Source: Corbicula japonica
Lineage: Eukaryota; Mollusca; Bivalvia; Venerida; Cyrenidae
NCBI GenBank assembly: GCA_038501625.1
Contig: JAZAYU010000012.1
Coordinates: forward strand, 1,178,001 to 1,242,000
Length of the DNA stretch: 64,000 nucleotides
Direction of reading: 5' to 3'
The position numbers were made by a program, and so were the translations under genes. The notes under the pieces are model-generated. The model was not told the origin of the DNA. It ran no database searches and saw nothing but the letters and a program-made list of their open reading frames with translations. Of this stretch, positions 36,430 through 47,741 are shown piece after piece. The first letter of the stretch is position 1; every line of letters begins with the position of its first letter.

Positions 36430-36880
36430 AAAGGTGAAATATGCATATCAGGAATCGCCACATTCAGAAAAAACAGCCTCCCCACACAGTCAAGAAGAAG
36501 AGAGGGGGAGAGAGCATGGTTAATAAAATAATCAGTTTAAAAAAAGACACCACTAACAATAAACAAAAATGAGAACCCGAGGGGTTACCGCCTTGGAACG
36601 GTCAGTGGCAAATCAAATTGCCACTGGGGGTTTAAACCAGGTTCTAGGGTGCACCAACCTCACACTTGCCCCAACAGGTTCTCATATCACAAAACAAGTA
36701 CAAGTTGTCTTGGTGAAAAGACTCCAACCCACTTATCTGCTTAACAATGTTGCATGCAAAAGCACACAAACATATAAAACATAAGAAGCTAAGAGCATTG
36801 CAAAGCCGAAAGGGGTACTCAATGATCTTACCGAGACCAGAGCTCCTGGAGTAAAATCAGCAAGAACACGATGACAGGGA
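36430..36880 (+). repeat. Dispersed repeat family R, copy 3 (fullest)
   Basis: Starts near TATGCATATCAGGAATCGCC, runs through GGTTTAAACCAGGTTCTAGG and ACTCCAACCCACTTATCTGC, and ends CCTGGAGTAAAATCAGCAAG. Ends just before the 3' end of Penelope copy C. Confidence 0.65.
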
Positions 36881-36948
36881 TAAAAGAAACAAATCGAGTT
36901 TCTAGGTTCTTTTAAGAAAAGATTTCCCCAATAACCTTCATAAACTCT

Positions 36949-39030
36949 TAAACCCCTGCTACCGTCGTGCAACCAAAGAGGTAAGCATAATGATCAACTG
37001 TAGAAGGGTTAATCACCAGGCCTGCAGAGCGCTGTAAAATATCATGTTGGTAACCTTTCTTTTTAAATTTACAGATGGTTTTTACGAATAACCGGGAGAA
37101 ATTAACACTGCCTTTAATCTTTTTAAGTTTATAAATTAAATCTCCATAAAAAACTGGTTGTGAAATACCTTGTTGCAAAAGTGATTTTAAACTGCATTTG
37201 TATTTATGAATTAAATCTGGGTATCGGCGATAAAACTTGCAAAAGGTTTTCCTTAATTTGTGATACCGATAACCTTGTTTTAAGAGTTTTCTGTAATGCA
37301 AAGATTACGTTCATTGAAATCATTAACATTGTTGCAAGCTCTTGAAAAGCGAACAAGCTGTGAGATATAAACCCCATAAGATGTTGCACGGGGAACATCG
37401 CCGTCTAAAAACGGAAAATTTACTATATTAAAATTAAAATCATCTCTTTTATCATAAATTTTAGTAGTGACATAACCATTTTCAATGGACAGATTTAGAT
37501 CGAGAAAGTTTGCTTGCTTTTCTGAAGTGTTCGCTTTGTTAAGTTGTAGTTCTTTGGGATAAATCTTATTAACCAGTAATGGAAAATGGTTATTGTCTAT
37601 ATTTAATAAATCATCAAGGTACCTCGAGTTGTTGTTAAAAGCTGTAATTATATCATCTTGATGTTCAGTAGAAAGAGATAACATAAAGTCTCTTTCATAA
37701 CAGTATAAAAACAGATCAGCAACAAGGGGTGCACAATTAGTACCCATTGGGATGCCTATTACTTGTTTATAAATAGAGGTACCGAATCTAACATAAATAT
37801 TATCCAGTAAGAAAGTTAGCGACTCTATAAGGTCTTGACAAGTCCATAATGTATAATTATCATAAGAACCATCTGTAAAAAAATGCCCTATGTTCATTAC
37901 AAGCGATGAAGGTTTTATTTTCTCTAGCAAACGTTTTTTCAATGAGACTGGTTAGTTTGTCTCTTATTAAATTATGAGGGAGCGAAGTGTATAATGTTGA
38001 GAAATCATAAGTAGACAAACAGAACGCCCGAAAATTATTTGATTTAAGCTTTTTCAAAACGTCATTTGAATTTTTAATCGACCAAAATAAATTTTTGCCA
38101 GAAGTTTCAAAAACCTTATCACAATACCTAATTACGTGTTCTTTTATAGCTGTAAGACAAGATGTTAAGAGCACGGATAATTTAGTAGTAGTGCAAGAAC
38201 TAGAGTTAGCAATAAATCTTGCTTTATACGGTGTTTTATGCATTTTAGGTAACCAATACATAGTAGGTACTTTGTCTTGTTTCGGCTCAATACTGATTCT
38301 AAATTTTGTAATTTGTAGAGTGTGTGCAGTAACAATATCACTCTCAGATGCAGAAGTCAGTATATAAGCATTAGTGCTGTTCAGTTCTTCAGTTTGAATA
38401 TTAATATAGTGTATTCGTCACACTATAATTACATTATTAGAAGCCTTATCAGCAGGTGTTAAAACAAATCTGTTATGAAAGTCTTGAATTCCTTTTTTCA
38501 AATGACGAAAGTTAAAACGAGGTCGAGGTGGTAATAAAGCAATGTTTCTTTCATAAAATGATATACGGGTGTCAATTATTTTGAATATGTGCTTTTTCCA
38601 GTTAGAAAGTGCATTAGGCTCGGCATGTTCTCTTTTGCACCATTTATTGCAAAATAAGTTCAAAGACTCAGCAATTTCTGCACGGCATGCATTAAAGTCA
38701 ATTTTGGATGATATTCTATATTTGGGACCTTTAGAAATTAAATTACGAATTCTAGAGTCTTTGATTAAATTAAGATCACCGGTAACAATATGACCGGCAG
38801 GCTTATAGCAATATTTAGAAGTTAAACACTCTCAAGATTTTGGTGTATTTTCAATGATCTGTAAATCCGATGTAATTTTATTGTAATTAAAAATTAAATT
38901 TCTAGTTGGTTTGTTGTATTTATAACAAACCATAGGCGATTCAGTATTCTTAAAATAAATAGGAACAGCCGATTGAACTCTTTTATCTGGAATGGTTTGA
39001 AAGATTCTCATATTCGCCTGAAAGATATTT
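36949..39030 (-). mobile_element. Penelope-like (Naiad-like) element copy C, nearly full RT
   Basis: On the - strand one frame runs from about 39020 to 37885 with no TAA or TAG and two TGA codons. It covers YFKNTESPMVCYKYNKPTRN; the linker KS-(TGA)-EC-LTSKYCYKPAGHIV; GDLNLIKDSRIRNL; ALLPPRPRFNFRHLKKGIQD; PADKASNNVIIV-(TGA)-RIHYIN; YWLPKMHKTPYKARFIANSS; and STYDFSTLYTSLPHNL. A frameshift at ~37880 (A7 run) leads to GIPMGTNCAPLVADLFLYCY and the catalytic SRYLDDLLN. A second frameshift at ~37290 leads to GDLIYKLKKIKG and a stop at 36949. No GIY-YIG follows the RT, which agrees with an N-terminal endonuclease. The copy is 5' truncated at ~39030, before the endonuclease. Confidence 0.92.
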
Positions 39031-39809
39031 AAATTTTACTATACCTCCGAATTTGAACAACAGCTAAGGTTTATAGTTTATTCGAGAAAATGAATAATCA
39101 TACTTCATAATGACAACAGCAATTTAGCTTATAACCAAAAGAAGAGTTCAATACCCTTATTATCTTTGTCATAGATCCAGAAGTGGTTTTTAATGTTTAG
39201 TCTTAAAACACAAACACAAGAAATCGCAAAGTTTAGAATGATTTCAACTTGGCATTTAGTCAGCCAAAACGGTATTTTTTATTATTAATGTTATCCTAGA
39301 ATCGGTGTATGAACAAAGACTAGTTGATTAACTTGGCGATAAAAAACCAACCTATTTCCTAAAAAGCGCAAGTTGGAGCTTATAATTGTTTCATAAGTCA
39401 GTTAATAGTAAACGGCCAGTTAGTTAGGAAATGTCTGCATCAGTCTTTTAGAGTGAACCCACTTTGAAAAACTACAACAACAACAAGAAAACATAAAAGC
39501 AACAAGAAATGCACATAAATAAAACAACAAAATAGCTAAGGAGTATGTTTTCTTTGAACGGATCTAGCAAAAATAAAACTCGGATGTCGTATTTAACTCT
39601 TCTGTGTCACAGGCTTATCACAGACGCCCAATGCTTTGACAACAGGATAATAACTTTTGGTCACTTATGGCCACAGAATGACCGCCAGATAAAAATAAAA
39701 TTAATGTTGAATTGACAATATCTGGCCAACCTTAGCACTGATGACAATAAAGTTTCGAGCTCGTTATCGGAATGTCTTAACAAACGAATCGTCAAGTGTT
39801 AAATTATTG
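39031..39809. other. AT-rich spacer
   Basis: No gene, RNA or clear repeat seen between Penelope copy C and the purine minisatellite. Confidence 0.5.
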
Positions 39810-41985
39810 TTAAGGGGAGATAACTCAGGACGGACAAGAGGATGGTGAACGGAAGTAAACCGGGACGATTAGAGAGAGAAGGGAGGACCGGTGGACAAGA
39901 AGAGGGACAATGAGAGGACGGAGGGACAACAAAAGGAATAATAGGAGACAATAGGAGGTAGAAGGGGAGGACAAGAGGATGAAGAAGTTGGAACAGAGGG
40001 ACAAATAAGTACGGAAGGACATAAGAGGGAAAAGGAAGGACAGACGGACAAGAAGAGGGAGAATAAGAAAAACGGAGGAAAAACAAGAGGAAGAAGAAGG
40101 GGAGGACTGATAGACAAGAGGAGGTAGAAGGGTTGGACGTAAGGACAAGATGAGGGAGAATGAAAAAAAACTGAGAGACAAAAAGAAGAAGAAGGGAAGG
40201 AAGGAGACAAGAGGAGGAAGAAGGGAAGGACAGACGGACAAGAAGAGGGAGAATGAGAAAAACGGATGAAAAACAAGAGGAAGAAGTGGAGGACGGATAG
40301 ACAAGAGGAGGTATAAGGGTAGGACGGAAGGACAAGATAAGGGAGAACGAGAAAAACGGAGGGACAACAGGAGGAAGAAGGGGAGAACGGAGAGACAAGA
40401 AGAGGGAGAAGGGAAGGACGGAAGACAAGATGATGAAGAAAGAGGGACAGAAAGAAAAAATGAGTACGGAAGGACATAAGCGGGAGAAGGAAAGACAGAC
40501 GGACAAGAAGAGGGTGAGAAAAACGGAGGAAGAACAAGAGGAAAAAGAAGGAGGACGGATTGGCAAAAGGAGATAGAAGGGTAGGACGGAAGGACAAGAA
40601 GCGGGAGAATGAGAAACGGAGGGACAACTAAAAAGGGGGAGGACAGAGAGACAAGAGGAGGGAGAAGGGTAGGACGGAAGGACAAGATGATGAAGAAGGG
40701 GGGACAGAGGGACAAAATGAGGACGGAAGGTCATACAAGGGAGAAGGAAGGACAGACGGATAAGAAGAGGGAGAATGAGAAAAATGGAGTAAGAACAAGA
40801 GGAAGAAGAAGGGGAGGACGGATAGACAAGAGGAGAAGGGTAGGAGAGGACAGGAAGAGGGGAAGGGGGGAGGCACAAAATGAGGACGGAAGGACAATAA
40901 GAGGGATAAGGGAAGACAGACGGACAATTAGAGGGAGAATGAGAAAAACGGAGAACAAAAGGAAAAAAATGGGAAGACGGAGAGAAAAGAGGAGGGAGAA
41001 GGGGGACAGAGGCACAAAATGCGGACGGAAGGAAAATAAGAGGGATAAGGGAGGACAGACAGACAAGAAGAGGGATGAGAAAAAACTGAGGAAGAACAAG
41101 AGGAAGAAGAAGGGGAGGACGGATAGACAAGAGGAGGGAGAAGGGTCGGATAGGACAGGAAGAGGGGGGAAGGGACAAAATGAGGACGGAAGGACAATAA
41201 GAGGGATAAGGGAAGACAGACGGACATGAAGAGGGAGAATGAGAAAAACGGAGAACAAGAGGAAGAAAAAATAGGAGGACGGAGAGAAAAGAGGAGGGAG
41301 AAGGGGGACAGAGGGACAAAATGCGGACGGAAGGAAAATAAGAGGGATAAGGGAGGACAGACCGACAAGAAGAGGGATGAGAAAAAAACTGAGGAAGAAC
41401 AAGAGGAAGGGGAGGACGGGTAGACAAGAGGAGGGAGAAGGGTAGGACAGAAGGACAAGAAGAGGGAGAAGGGGGGGGGGGGGGCAGAGGGACAAAATGA
41501 GGACGGAAGGACGATAATAGGGATAAGGGAGGACAGACGGACAAGAAGAGAGAGGATGAGAAAAAACTGAGGAAGAACAAGAGGAAGGCGGGAAGACAAG
41601 AGGAGGGAGAAGAGTAGGACAGAAGGACAAGAAGAGGGAGAAGGAGGGGGGGGGGGCAGAGGGACTAAATGAGGACGGAAGGACAATAAGAGGGATAAGG
41701 GAGAACAGACGGACAAGAAGAGAGAGAATGAGATAAACGGAGAACAAGACGAAGAAAAATGGGAGGACGGACAGAGAAGAGGAGGGAGGGTAAGACGGAA
41801 AGACAAGAGGATAAAGAAGTGGGAACAAAGGGACAAAATGAGGCCGGAGTGACAACAGTTAAAAGCAGATTAGGGACGAAGAGGTAAGAGAAGGGACAAG
41901 GGTCAGGACGGAAGGAAAACATGAGGGAAATGAGGGATGAATGAGAAAACAAGAGGAAGAAGGGAATATGGAGTGGGAAAAGCTT
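39810..41985 (+). repeat. 2.2 kb purine-rich minisatellite (GGACRGACAAGAAGAGGGAGA family)
   Basis: The + strand is almost pure A/G with scattered C, built from short units such as GGACAAGAAGAGGGAGA and GGGACAAAATGAGGACGG. The longer phrase CAGACGGACAAGAAGAGG recurs near 40029, 40229, 40497, 40750, 40917, 41055, 41217, 41357, 41533 and 41706. A ~300-base higher-order repeat links 40917-41216 with 41217-41530. G runs of ~14 and ~12 occur at 41469 and 41646. Very long Ser/Leu/Pro/Phe frames on the - strand are only the translation of the pyrimidine strand. Confidence 0.92.
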
Positions 41986-42574
41986 TTTCATGTTAAACGG
42001 TATGGTAAGGAAAGGGTGCTTAGCCGTGCGACCACATACACGCGCCAAGCCAATACTGTCCCTCGAAAGGGACCAAAAACTGTCCCTCGAAAGGGACTGC
42101 CTTCTGATGAAGGATCTATTGTAAAATGGTGTGTCCTTTTATATCAAAACAATTTGTTTGTTCAGCGACATTTTAAATCTATAACTTCTTTTGATCTTTA
42201 TCAAAAAATCAATTTTGTCAATTTTATATTTAGGAACTTCTAAAAGAAAATAAAATGAAAAACATTTCCACATTTATTTTGTTAAACTAATATATTTTTG
42301 TATTAAAGGTAGGTAATTCATAGATTGATATTCTTTATTTTAAGTGTTAGTCCCAAACAATAACAACAACGCAGAATAAGAGTATCATTCCATTTTGACT
42401 TTGTTATATTTGATCACTCGTTATATTTAATAATTCGTTTTGTGGCTCAAAGTGTAATGCCTCGGGCGAGTATTACTTATTAACAACCCATTCAATTTTA
42501 CACAGTTAATCAAACCAATAAATAATGTTTTATGCTTGCAGCATTCATACCATAAAAATAAGCAGCTGGTGAAT
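41986..42574. other. Spacer with a short tandem palindrome
   Basis: CTGTCCCTCGAAAGGGACCA occurs twice in tandem at 42056-42100; each unit is itself palindromic (TCCCT..AGGGA). No gene seen. Confidence 0.5.
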
Positions 42575-42645
42575 ATGAGCGGCCTTGGTCCAGGGGTAGA
42601 GCTTCGGACTCTTGTTGCGGCAACCCTGGGTTCGAATCATCCACC
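42575..42645 (+). repeat. tRNA-like sequence, probable SINE head
   Basis: Contains a good A box (TTGGTCCAGGGGTAGAGC) and B box (GGTTCGAATCA) at tRNA spacing. The acceptor and T stems do not pair well, so a tRNA-derived SINE head is more likely than a functional tRNA. Confidence 0.45.
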
Positions 42646-42776
42646 AAAAAACTTATTTTTAGTTGACTCAAACTTTCACCTTTTTATATTGCTGTTCAAC
42701 ATATTTTGCTGTATTACTTGTAAACAATTTCTTAGTATATAAATATAGAAAACCGATCCTCTAACTTTAAATTCTC

Positions 42777-43437
42777 TGAATGAAATAGAAGCACACTCTT
42801 CGAATTTGAAACATAAAACGATATATCATTTTTACTTCTTCTGTTCGATTGCTATTAAAAAGCCTTTGTTAACTGTGGGAGTACAACTAAAAGTCACCAA
42901 ATCGACAGTAGATTAACCGATATCGGCTAAAACTGCTGAAACAGGTAAAAATCGCATTATTGCACAATTGCATAAAACTTTGAATGAAATAGGAGCACAC
43001 TCTTCGAAATTGAAACATAAAACGATATATCATTTTTACTTCTTCTGTTCGATTGCTATTAAAATGCCTTTGTGCCTTTGTTAACTGTGTAAGTACAACT
43101 AAAAGTCACAAAATCGACAGTAGATTAACCGATATCGGCTAAAACTGCTGAAACAGGACGGAAAAGGTACCTTCGGGAATTTGGCGTCAATCCTTGAAAC
43201 GACGTCATAAAGTTGAGCAGACGACATTAATTATTATGCAATTCGCGGTAAAAATAACATTTTATTGTTAAAATGTGTAACAAAATAACTGTTTTGTTAT
43301 GAGAAAATAATAGAAATTTGAAAGTTCTTTCTAAATATAGTAACAACAAAAATGACACAAAAATGACCCGAAGGTACCTTTTCCCGTGGCGTGCCTCAGG
43401 TAAAAATCGCATTATTGCACAATTGCATAAAACCGAC
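42777..43437 (+). repeat. Tandem duplication of repeat K (unit ~206 bases), second copy split
   Basis: 42777-42983 and 42984-43157 share GAATGAAATAGRAGCACACT, AAAACGATATATCATTTTTA and GATATCGGCTAAAACTGCTG. The end of the second unit (TAAAAATCGCATTATTGCAC) lies at 43401-43437, displaced by the insertion 43158-43400. The units differ by a few substitutions and a CCTTTGTG duplication. Confidence 0.85.
43158..43400. mobile_element. MITE inserted into the second tandem copy
   Basis: 243 bases absent from the first tandem copy. Inverted ends are GGAAAAGGTACCTTCGGG and CCCGAAGGTACCTTTTCCC, with CAGG on both sides as a possible 4-base target duplication. The right end has ~10 extra bases (GTGGCGTGCCT) not mirrored at the left. 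Confidence 0.8.
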
Positions 43438-43518
43438 AGTGGAGACAGTGAAATTTTCTTCTTAAATCTGGCATGTGGTCTTACCAATAAACACCTAAAG
43501 CAGATAAAATTATGCATT

Positions 43519-43551
43519 GTTTGTTGTTGTTGTTGTTGCTGCTGCTGCTGC
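43519..43551 (+). repeat. (TTG)n(CTG)n microsatellite
   Basis: About six TTG then five CTG units. The poly-Gln/poly-Cys frames on either strand are artefacts of this tract. Confidence 0.9.
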
Positions 43552-43639
43552 ATTCTTGCTGACCGACGGGGGTGGACATTGCAGACAGGTAGGCAAGTCG
43601 TTATTTACTGTAATCTCCGCTGGTGCCGTCTTTTATAGC

Positions 43640-44730
43640 ACGTGATAAACATTTACCGTACTTCTTCAAATAGGTCTGAACAGAGAGATTTGAAAAAGGG
43701 CCAATATAGACATCTTATAGTTATTACACCTGGCCAAACCAAAATATCACCAAGGCAAAGAGTTGCTTAAAGCAGTCAACTGGATACCAAACCGGCTTTT
43801 AATAGAACAAATTGGTGAAGCAAATTTTCTACGAGGTGTATTCATCGCATCTGCATGCTGGCAAGAAGCAATCAAAGCACTGAATGTATTGATGTATCGA
43901 CATTAACACTGAAGTATTTGATATATATCAGGGCAGTTTTATCCAGTGCAAGTTCTGTGTGTCAGATGTCTATGCAGAACTTTTTCTCTACGATTCATTG
44001 AGATATCACAACAATACTTTGGGATATCAGAGCAACACATTGGGATATCTCAGAAAAAACAACAACATTGGGATATCTTTGTAACACTGTGATACACCCG
44101 ATGCTATTTCTATTTATAAAACTTTGTTGCTTTAAGTTGAAACGATTGATGAAATGATCATATTGTATGTACACTGGCATTTCAAAGTCCAGTTCATATT
44201 AATTCAGCAAGTATGTAGCGTATCTGCGAGATTTACAAAAAAACAACGAAACAAAGTCGTTAAAGAGCACTAATATAACAAATCAATAATTTTCGTGACG
44301 ATAACTTGTACCTGTTACATGCTTAATTTGTTTAACGAATTGAAAAACATACCTATGAAGGCACAATAATGGCATTGCCATTCTCCAATTGTAAAGAAAT
44401 TTAATATAAAAAATCAGTATAATCTACATTCAAATTCCATAAAACACACACGAACGAACGCACGCATAGGAAAAAAGTTTTTCATTAAAGTGTATTGATA
44501 AGTGATAATTTTAGGTTCTGTAATCTAATAATGTAGTCATTGATGCTCTTGTTGCATGTTTGATCAGCAAAGTTAAGCTAAGTGAACCTAAAGTTCTTTT
44601 CCTGGGTTTTATACCAGTTCTTACACATAACAGTCCGCAAGAACATGTCATCTTCGCACATGAAACATTTCTATGGCAAGTGAGCGCTAAATGTCTTAAT
44701 AAAATGTATTTTGTCAAATCGCTTCTGAGG
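43640..44730. other. AT-rich spacer with a short tandem repeat
   Basis: 43996-44078 has four loosely spaced units of ACATTGGGATATCTCAG-like sequence. No gene seen. Confidence 0.5.
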
Positions 44731-44734
44731 TAAA

Positions 44735-44805
44735 ATGCACCAGCCGAGGATCAAACCATCTTTTAAGTACTGTGTTATATCTAACGCGCTTACGCGCTTG
44801 CGGTG
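44735..44805 (-). repeat. tRNA-like sequence, possible SINE head
   Basis: On the - strand, TAAGCGCGTTAGATATAACA resembles an A-box region and GGTTTGATCC a B box at about the right distance. The stems are degenerate. Confidence 0.35.
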
Positions 44806-44830
44806 CTGTCTGTTCTGTTTGAGATGAACT

Positions 44831-46280
44831 GCAAATTTTACTTATCTAAAAATTATTTGTAATTTCTCATTAAATTATATATATTTGTTAATATTATTTT
44901 GATAATATCTTTATTTTAAATTTTGCTATGTGAAATCAAATAAGCAGCGAAAATATTTAATTCGAAAATTTTCTTGCCAATTCTTTCATTTAAAATACTG
45001 CATGAATAGGAAATAAATTTAGTGAGACGATGCTTATCCTTCAATGTAACTAAAAGAATATACAGGGACCATGTCAGTCTCCCACACCAAGAGTTTTATT
45101 GTTCGACCGAACAGCCATTTGTAGAATCGTCTGGGAACTTGGTGCTGCGTTTTTCTGTTTTAATTATAGACTTACTCCGATTTTCCATATTACGAATTTT
45201 TGAAATTGCCTTAAACATGTTAAAACACCAACATAAGTGAAGCGTTATAAGTGGCTAATTACTCCAGTTGGCTATTTAATTTTGTTTGATTTATTTATAT
45301 TATGATTAGATAGTCCATAACGTTCACCTGGTATCAAAATATCGTGTTGACCAAAATGTCAATTTGGCAACGCGAGAATGCCAAAAAACAAGCGCGAAAT
45401 CCGTCAAAACTTCGCGCCTCTACACCTCATTTGATTATCCAAATAGGAAAGGTTTCAATATGTTCATGGGTTGACATATCGATTGGTGGGTATTTTTAAG
45501 TTCAAAACCTTTAAAGAGGTTTTGATATTTGTCCGACGATAGTTTACTGACTGCTTGAGATACGTCCCTGCCAAATGCTGATGAACACTAAAACATGGGG
45601 CATGGAAAAAATCAAACTGGTAATTTAATAGTGAGCCGATAAACATTGGCTTGGCTTTTGGCTTTTTCTGCTTTTCTGGCAGATAATGCAGCATTTGTTA
45701 GATCTCTGTAGTTTTCTATTAACGCAGACTTGATCAAACCGGTATGTTTCATTAAAATATATTGTTTTAATGATACACTCGGTGCAAGTTCTCGGGGAAA
45801 ATGTAGTGTTAAAAGACAATCAATAATCAGTGTCCAGCTGGCTCTTTCTGTATGGCGAATATATGGAATGTCACTTGTAAATGTTCGGACTGTCAATCTT
45901 CTACTCTTCTTTACACCCATACAGTTCTCATATCATTTACCCGTATGTGAAACGTATTAATAAAGTACAACATACAAAATCAATTCTTTGATTCTTTTAT
46001 TATTAATGATTGGATTAACAGTGGTTTGAAAAATTCTATTTAGTTTAAAGTAATAATGTTCATCAAATAAGTTTCTTTAAAAAAAAGTGGAGTTTTATTA
46101 ATTATCTGTCCGTGCTTTTTCAAAATGTGTACCCAGTTCTATCACTATTTATTGATAAATGTTTAAATGCTTTACAGTATAAGTTTGTAAAATTAATCAG
46201 ATTTTAATCAAATAATTAAATTAACTGTTTTTAATCTCAGACGGTCGTAAACTGTAGCGGTTGGTGGTCATATCTTTATC
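44831..46280. other. Spacer without recognised gene
   Basis: 45464-45920 has overlapping short open frames on both strands, none with splice sites or a known motif. Nothing else seen. Confidence 0.45.
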
Positions 46281-46285
46281 GTGTG

Positions 46286-46434
46286 CAGTCATAAACTTGT
46301 ACAGTGATGTATTATGTAACACCTTCGTTTGTAATAGTCATAAATTTTGTACAGTGATGTTTTATGTAACACTTTTGTTTTCAATAGTCATAAACTTGTA
46401 TAGTGATGTATTATGTAAACTTTTCTTTTCAATA
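46286..46434 (+). repeat. Three tandem units of ~50 bases
   Basis: AGTCATAAACTTGTACAGTG followed by ATGTATTATGTAACAC is repeated three times (46286, 46335, 46386), ending where the vWD exon of the lipid-transfer remnant ends. Confidence 0.85.
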
Positions 46435-46754
46435 GTGTCCGACTGCAGTTTGGCACTTAACGGCATCGTCCGGAACAAATTTTCCCATGTCTTAACGAAC
46501 CTATCGGCAGAATCCGCGGCCTTTCCGTATGATGTCATCAAGTCATTAGTTGGCTCGTTGTCATAGGTACCGAGAATTCCATTGGTCTTTCCATAGTAGA
46601 ATCCGTTCAGCTCGACTATGTACGTGTCCATGTCTTTATAGTAGTCTACGGTCAAGTGTCCAGCAACGTTGACACTTACATGACCATCCAGAGAGGTCAT
46701 AGAGATGCCTTTGATAACAATTGTCAATTCAACTGGACGTTCGTTTACAGTTAA
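46435..46754 (-). CDS. von Willebrand factor D domain exon (apolipophorin-like)
   Basis: Acceptor TTCGTTTTTATTCAG/TTAACTG, then TVNERPVELTIVIKG, DGHVSVNVAGHLTVDY, ELNGFYYGKTNGILGTYDNE and a SADRFVKTWE end. This is the canonical vWD pattern of vitellogenin/apolipophorin (GW(Y/F)FGKTAGLLGTYNNEP...F..SW). The exact 3' boundary is uncertain, because the frame stays open into the tandem repeat at 46434. The + strand open frame here is antisense. Confidence 0.8.
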
Positions 46755-46767
46755 CTGAATAAAAACG

Positions 46768-46832
46768 AAATAATTCAGTCTCGTAGGTAAATTTGTATGT
46801 CTTTCCAGCCTCGTAGTTGAATTGGCTGGACA
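46768..46832 (-). CDS. Exon 3 (truncated): start of LLTP N-terminal domain
   Basis: Acceptor ATCATTTAAG/TG in the phase required by exon 2. It encodes SSQFNYEAGKTYKFTYETEL, matching the (F/K)xYxxGxTYxFxYxTE opening of vitellogenin/apolipophorin N-terminal domains. It is cut off about 21 codons in, next to the vWD acceptor. Confidence 0.7.
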
Positions 46833-47016
46833 CTTAAATGATATAACATAACAGCCTTTGGTTATGTTTGTCACAGGCCTAGCACTTCTTCTATTTCGCC
46901 TGAATTTTTTTAATACGCGACAGTTTCTGATGCTATACAGTTAACAGGATTGATGTTTTAAAATGTCTGAATATGAATCAAGATCAGATTTGATTGTATT
47001 TAGGTGTAGGTCTCAC

Positions 47017-47067
47017 CTGTGCATTGTCTTGCGCATTTGTTTGCTACTAATACTTCTTGTATTGGAC
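47017..47067 (-). CDS. Exon 2 of the LLTP-like remnant
   Basis: A 51-base exon, acceptor ATGTATTTTAG/GTCC and donor CACAG/GTGAGA, keeping phase 1 on both sides. It encodes PIQEVLVANKCARQCT after the signal peptide, with the CxxxC pair that precedes the FxYEAGKTY motif in this family. Confidence 0.75.
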
Positions 47068-47689
47068 CTAAAATACATGACAAATACAAACTTAAATTAT
47101 CCATCGTTAAAAAATGTATAACAGCACGTAATTCCTATTGTTAACATTTAACTTCTTATTAAAATAATAAGGTAAGATAAGGAGTCATTTTAAAGTTCCA
47201 AGCCAACATAAATTTATAGATTAATCTGACGATTTATAACGTATGCCATCTGCTATGACATTTATTACGAATTTCAAATGTTTTTGATATGAAGTAGAGT
47301 CTAGTCAAATTACGAACTTGGCACGTGCGTTATTATTATTCATGAAAAAGGTAACAAAATTGTCGTTTTTTACAGAAAATATAATCATCAGAGATCTAAT
47401 TGGAAAATGCATAATATTCTGTGCATGCTAAAGAAGATTTAGAATACATGATAATTGAACACATTCATGTTAAACAATTATTTTTGGTATAATCTCAAAT
47501 ATTTCCGGTTCTAACCACCATTTGTTTTTTTGAAAACAATAATTTTTAAAACATATTTAAATCATATTCTAAGATTCTTAAAAAGTTGTAAATGATTTTT
47601 TACTTACTGTTTTTGTTCTAAACCGAAATTAGATTTTTCGCGAATGCCTGCATAAAAATCGATAAAATCAATAAAATATAAACATTAAC

Positions 47690-47741
47690 CTGCCAATGCT
47701 GTTGCCGCAAGGGCAATGATAAAAAACAAAGTGTGCCCCAT
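47690..47741 (-). CDS. Exon 1: signal peptide of the LLTP-like remnant
   Basis: ATG at 47741-47739, then 17 codons, MGHTLFFIIALAATALA, a typical signal peptide with an A-x-A end. It is followed by donor GCAG/GTTAAT, with one base left over for exon 2. A TATA box lies about 60 bases upstream. Confidence 0.78.

Noticed and set aside
36800..36948. SECIS element just after the stop of Penelope copy C
   Set aside because: An ATGA...AAA...CGAT order is present on the - strand, but the bases beside the core do not pair as a SECIS stem requires.
39799..41855. Open frames of up to ~590 codons on the - strand rich in Ser, Leu, Pro and Phe, and a 206-codon Arg/Lys/Gly/Glu frame on the + strand
   Set aside because: They are translations of the purine/pyrimidine minisatellite, which lacks stop codons by composition in several frames at once. 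There is no start context, splice site or domain.
42575..42645. Functional tRNA gene
   Set aside because: A and B boxes are good, but the acceptor and T stems are not complementary, so a SINE head is more likely.
43227..43638. Poly-Gln and poly-Cys proteins on opposite strands
   Set aside because: Both are produced by the TTG/CTG microsatellite.
46261..46566. 101-codon + strand frame and a TTTTCAATAG acceptor-like site at 46435
   Set aside because: Antisense to the vWD exon; the motif belongs to the end of the three tandem repeats.
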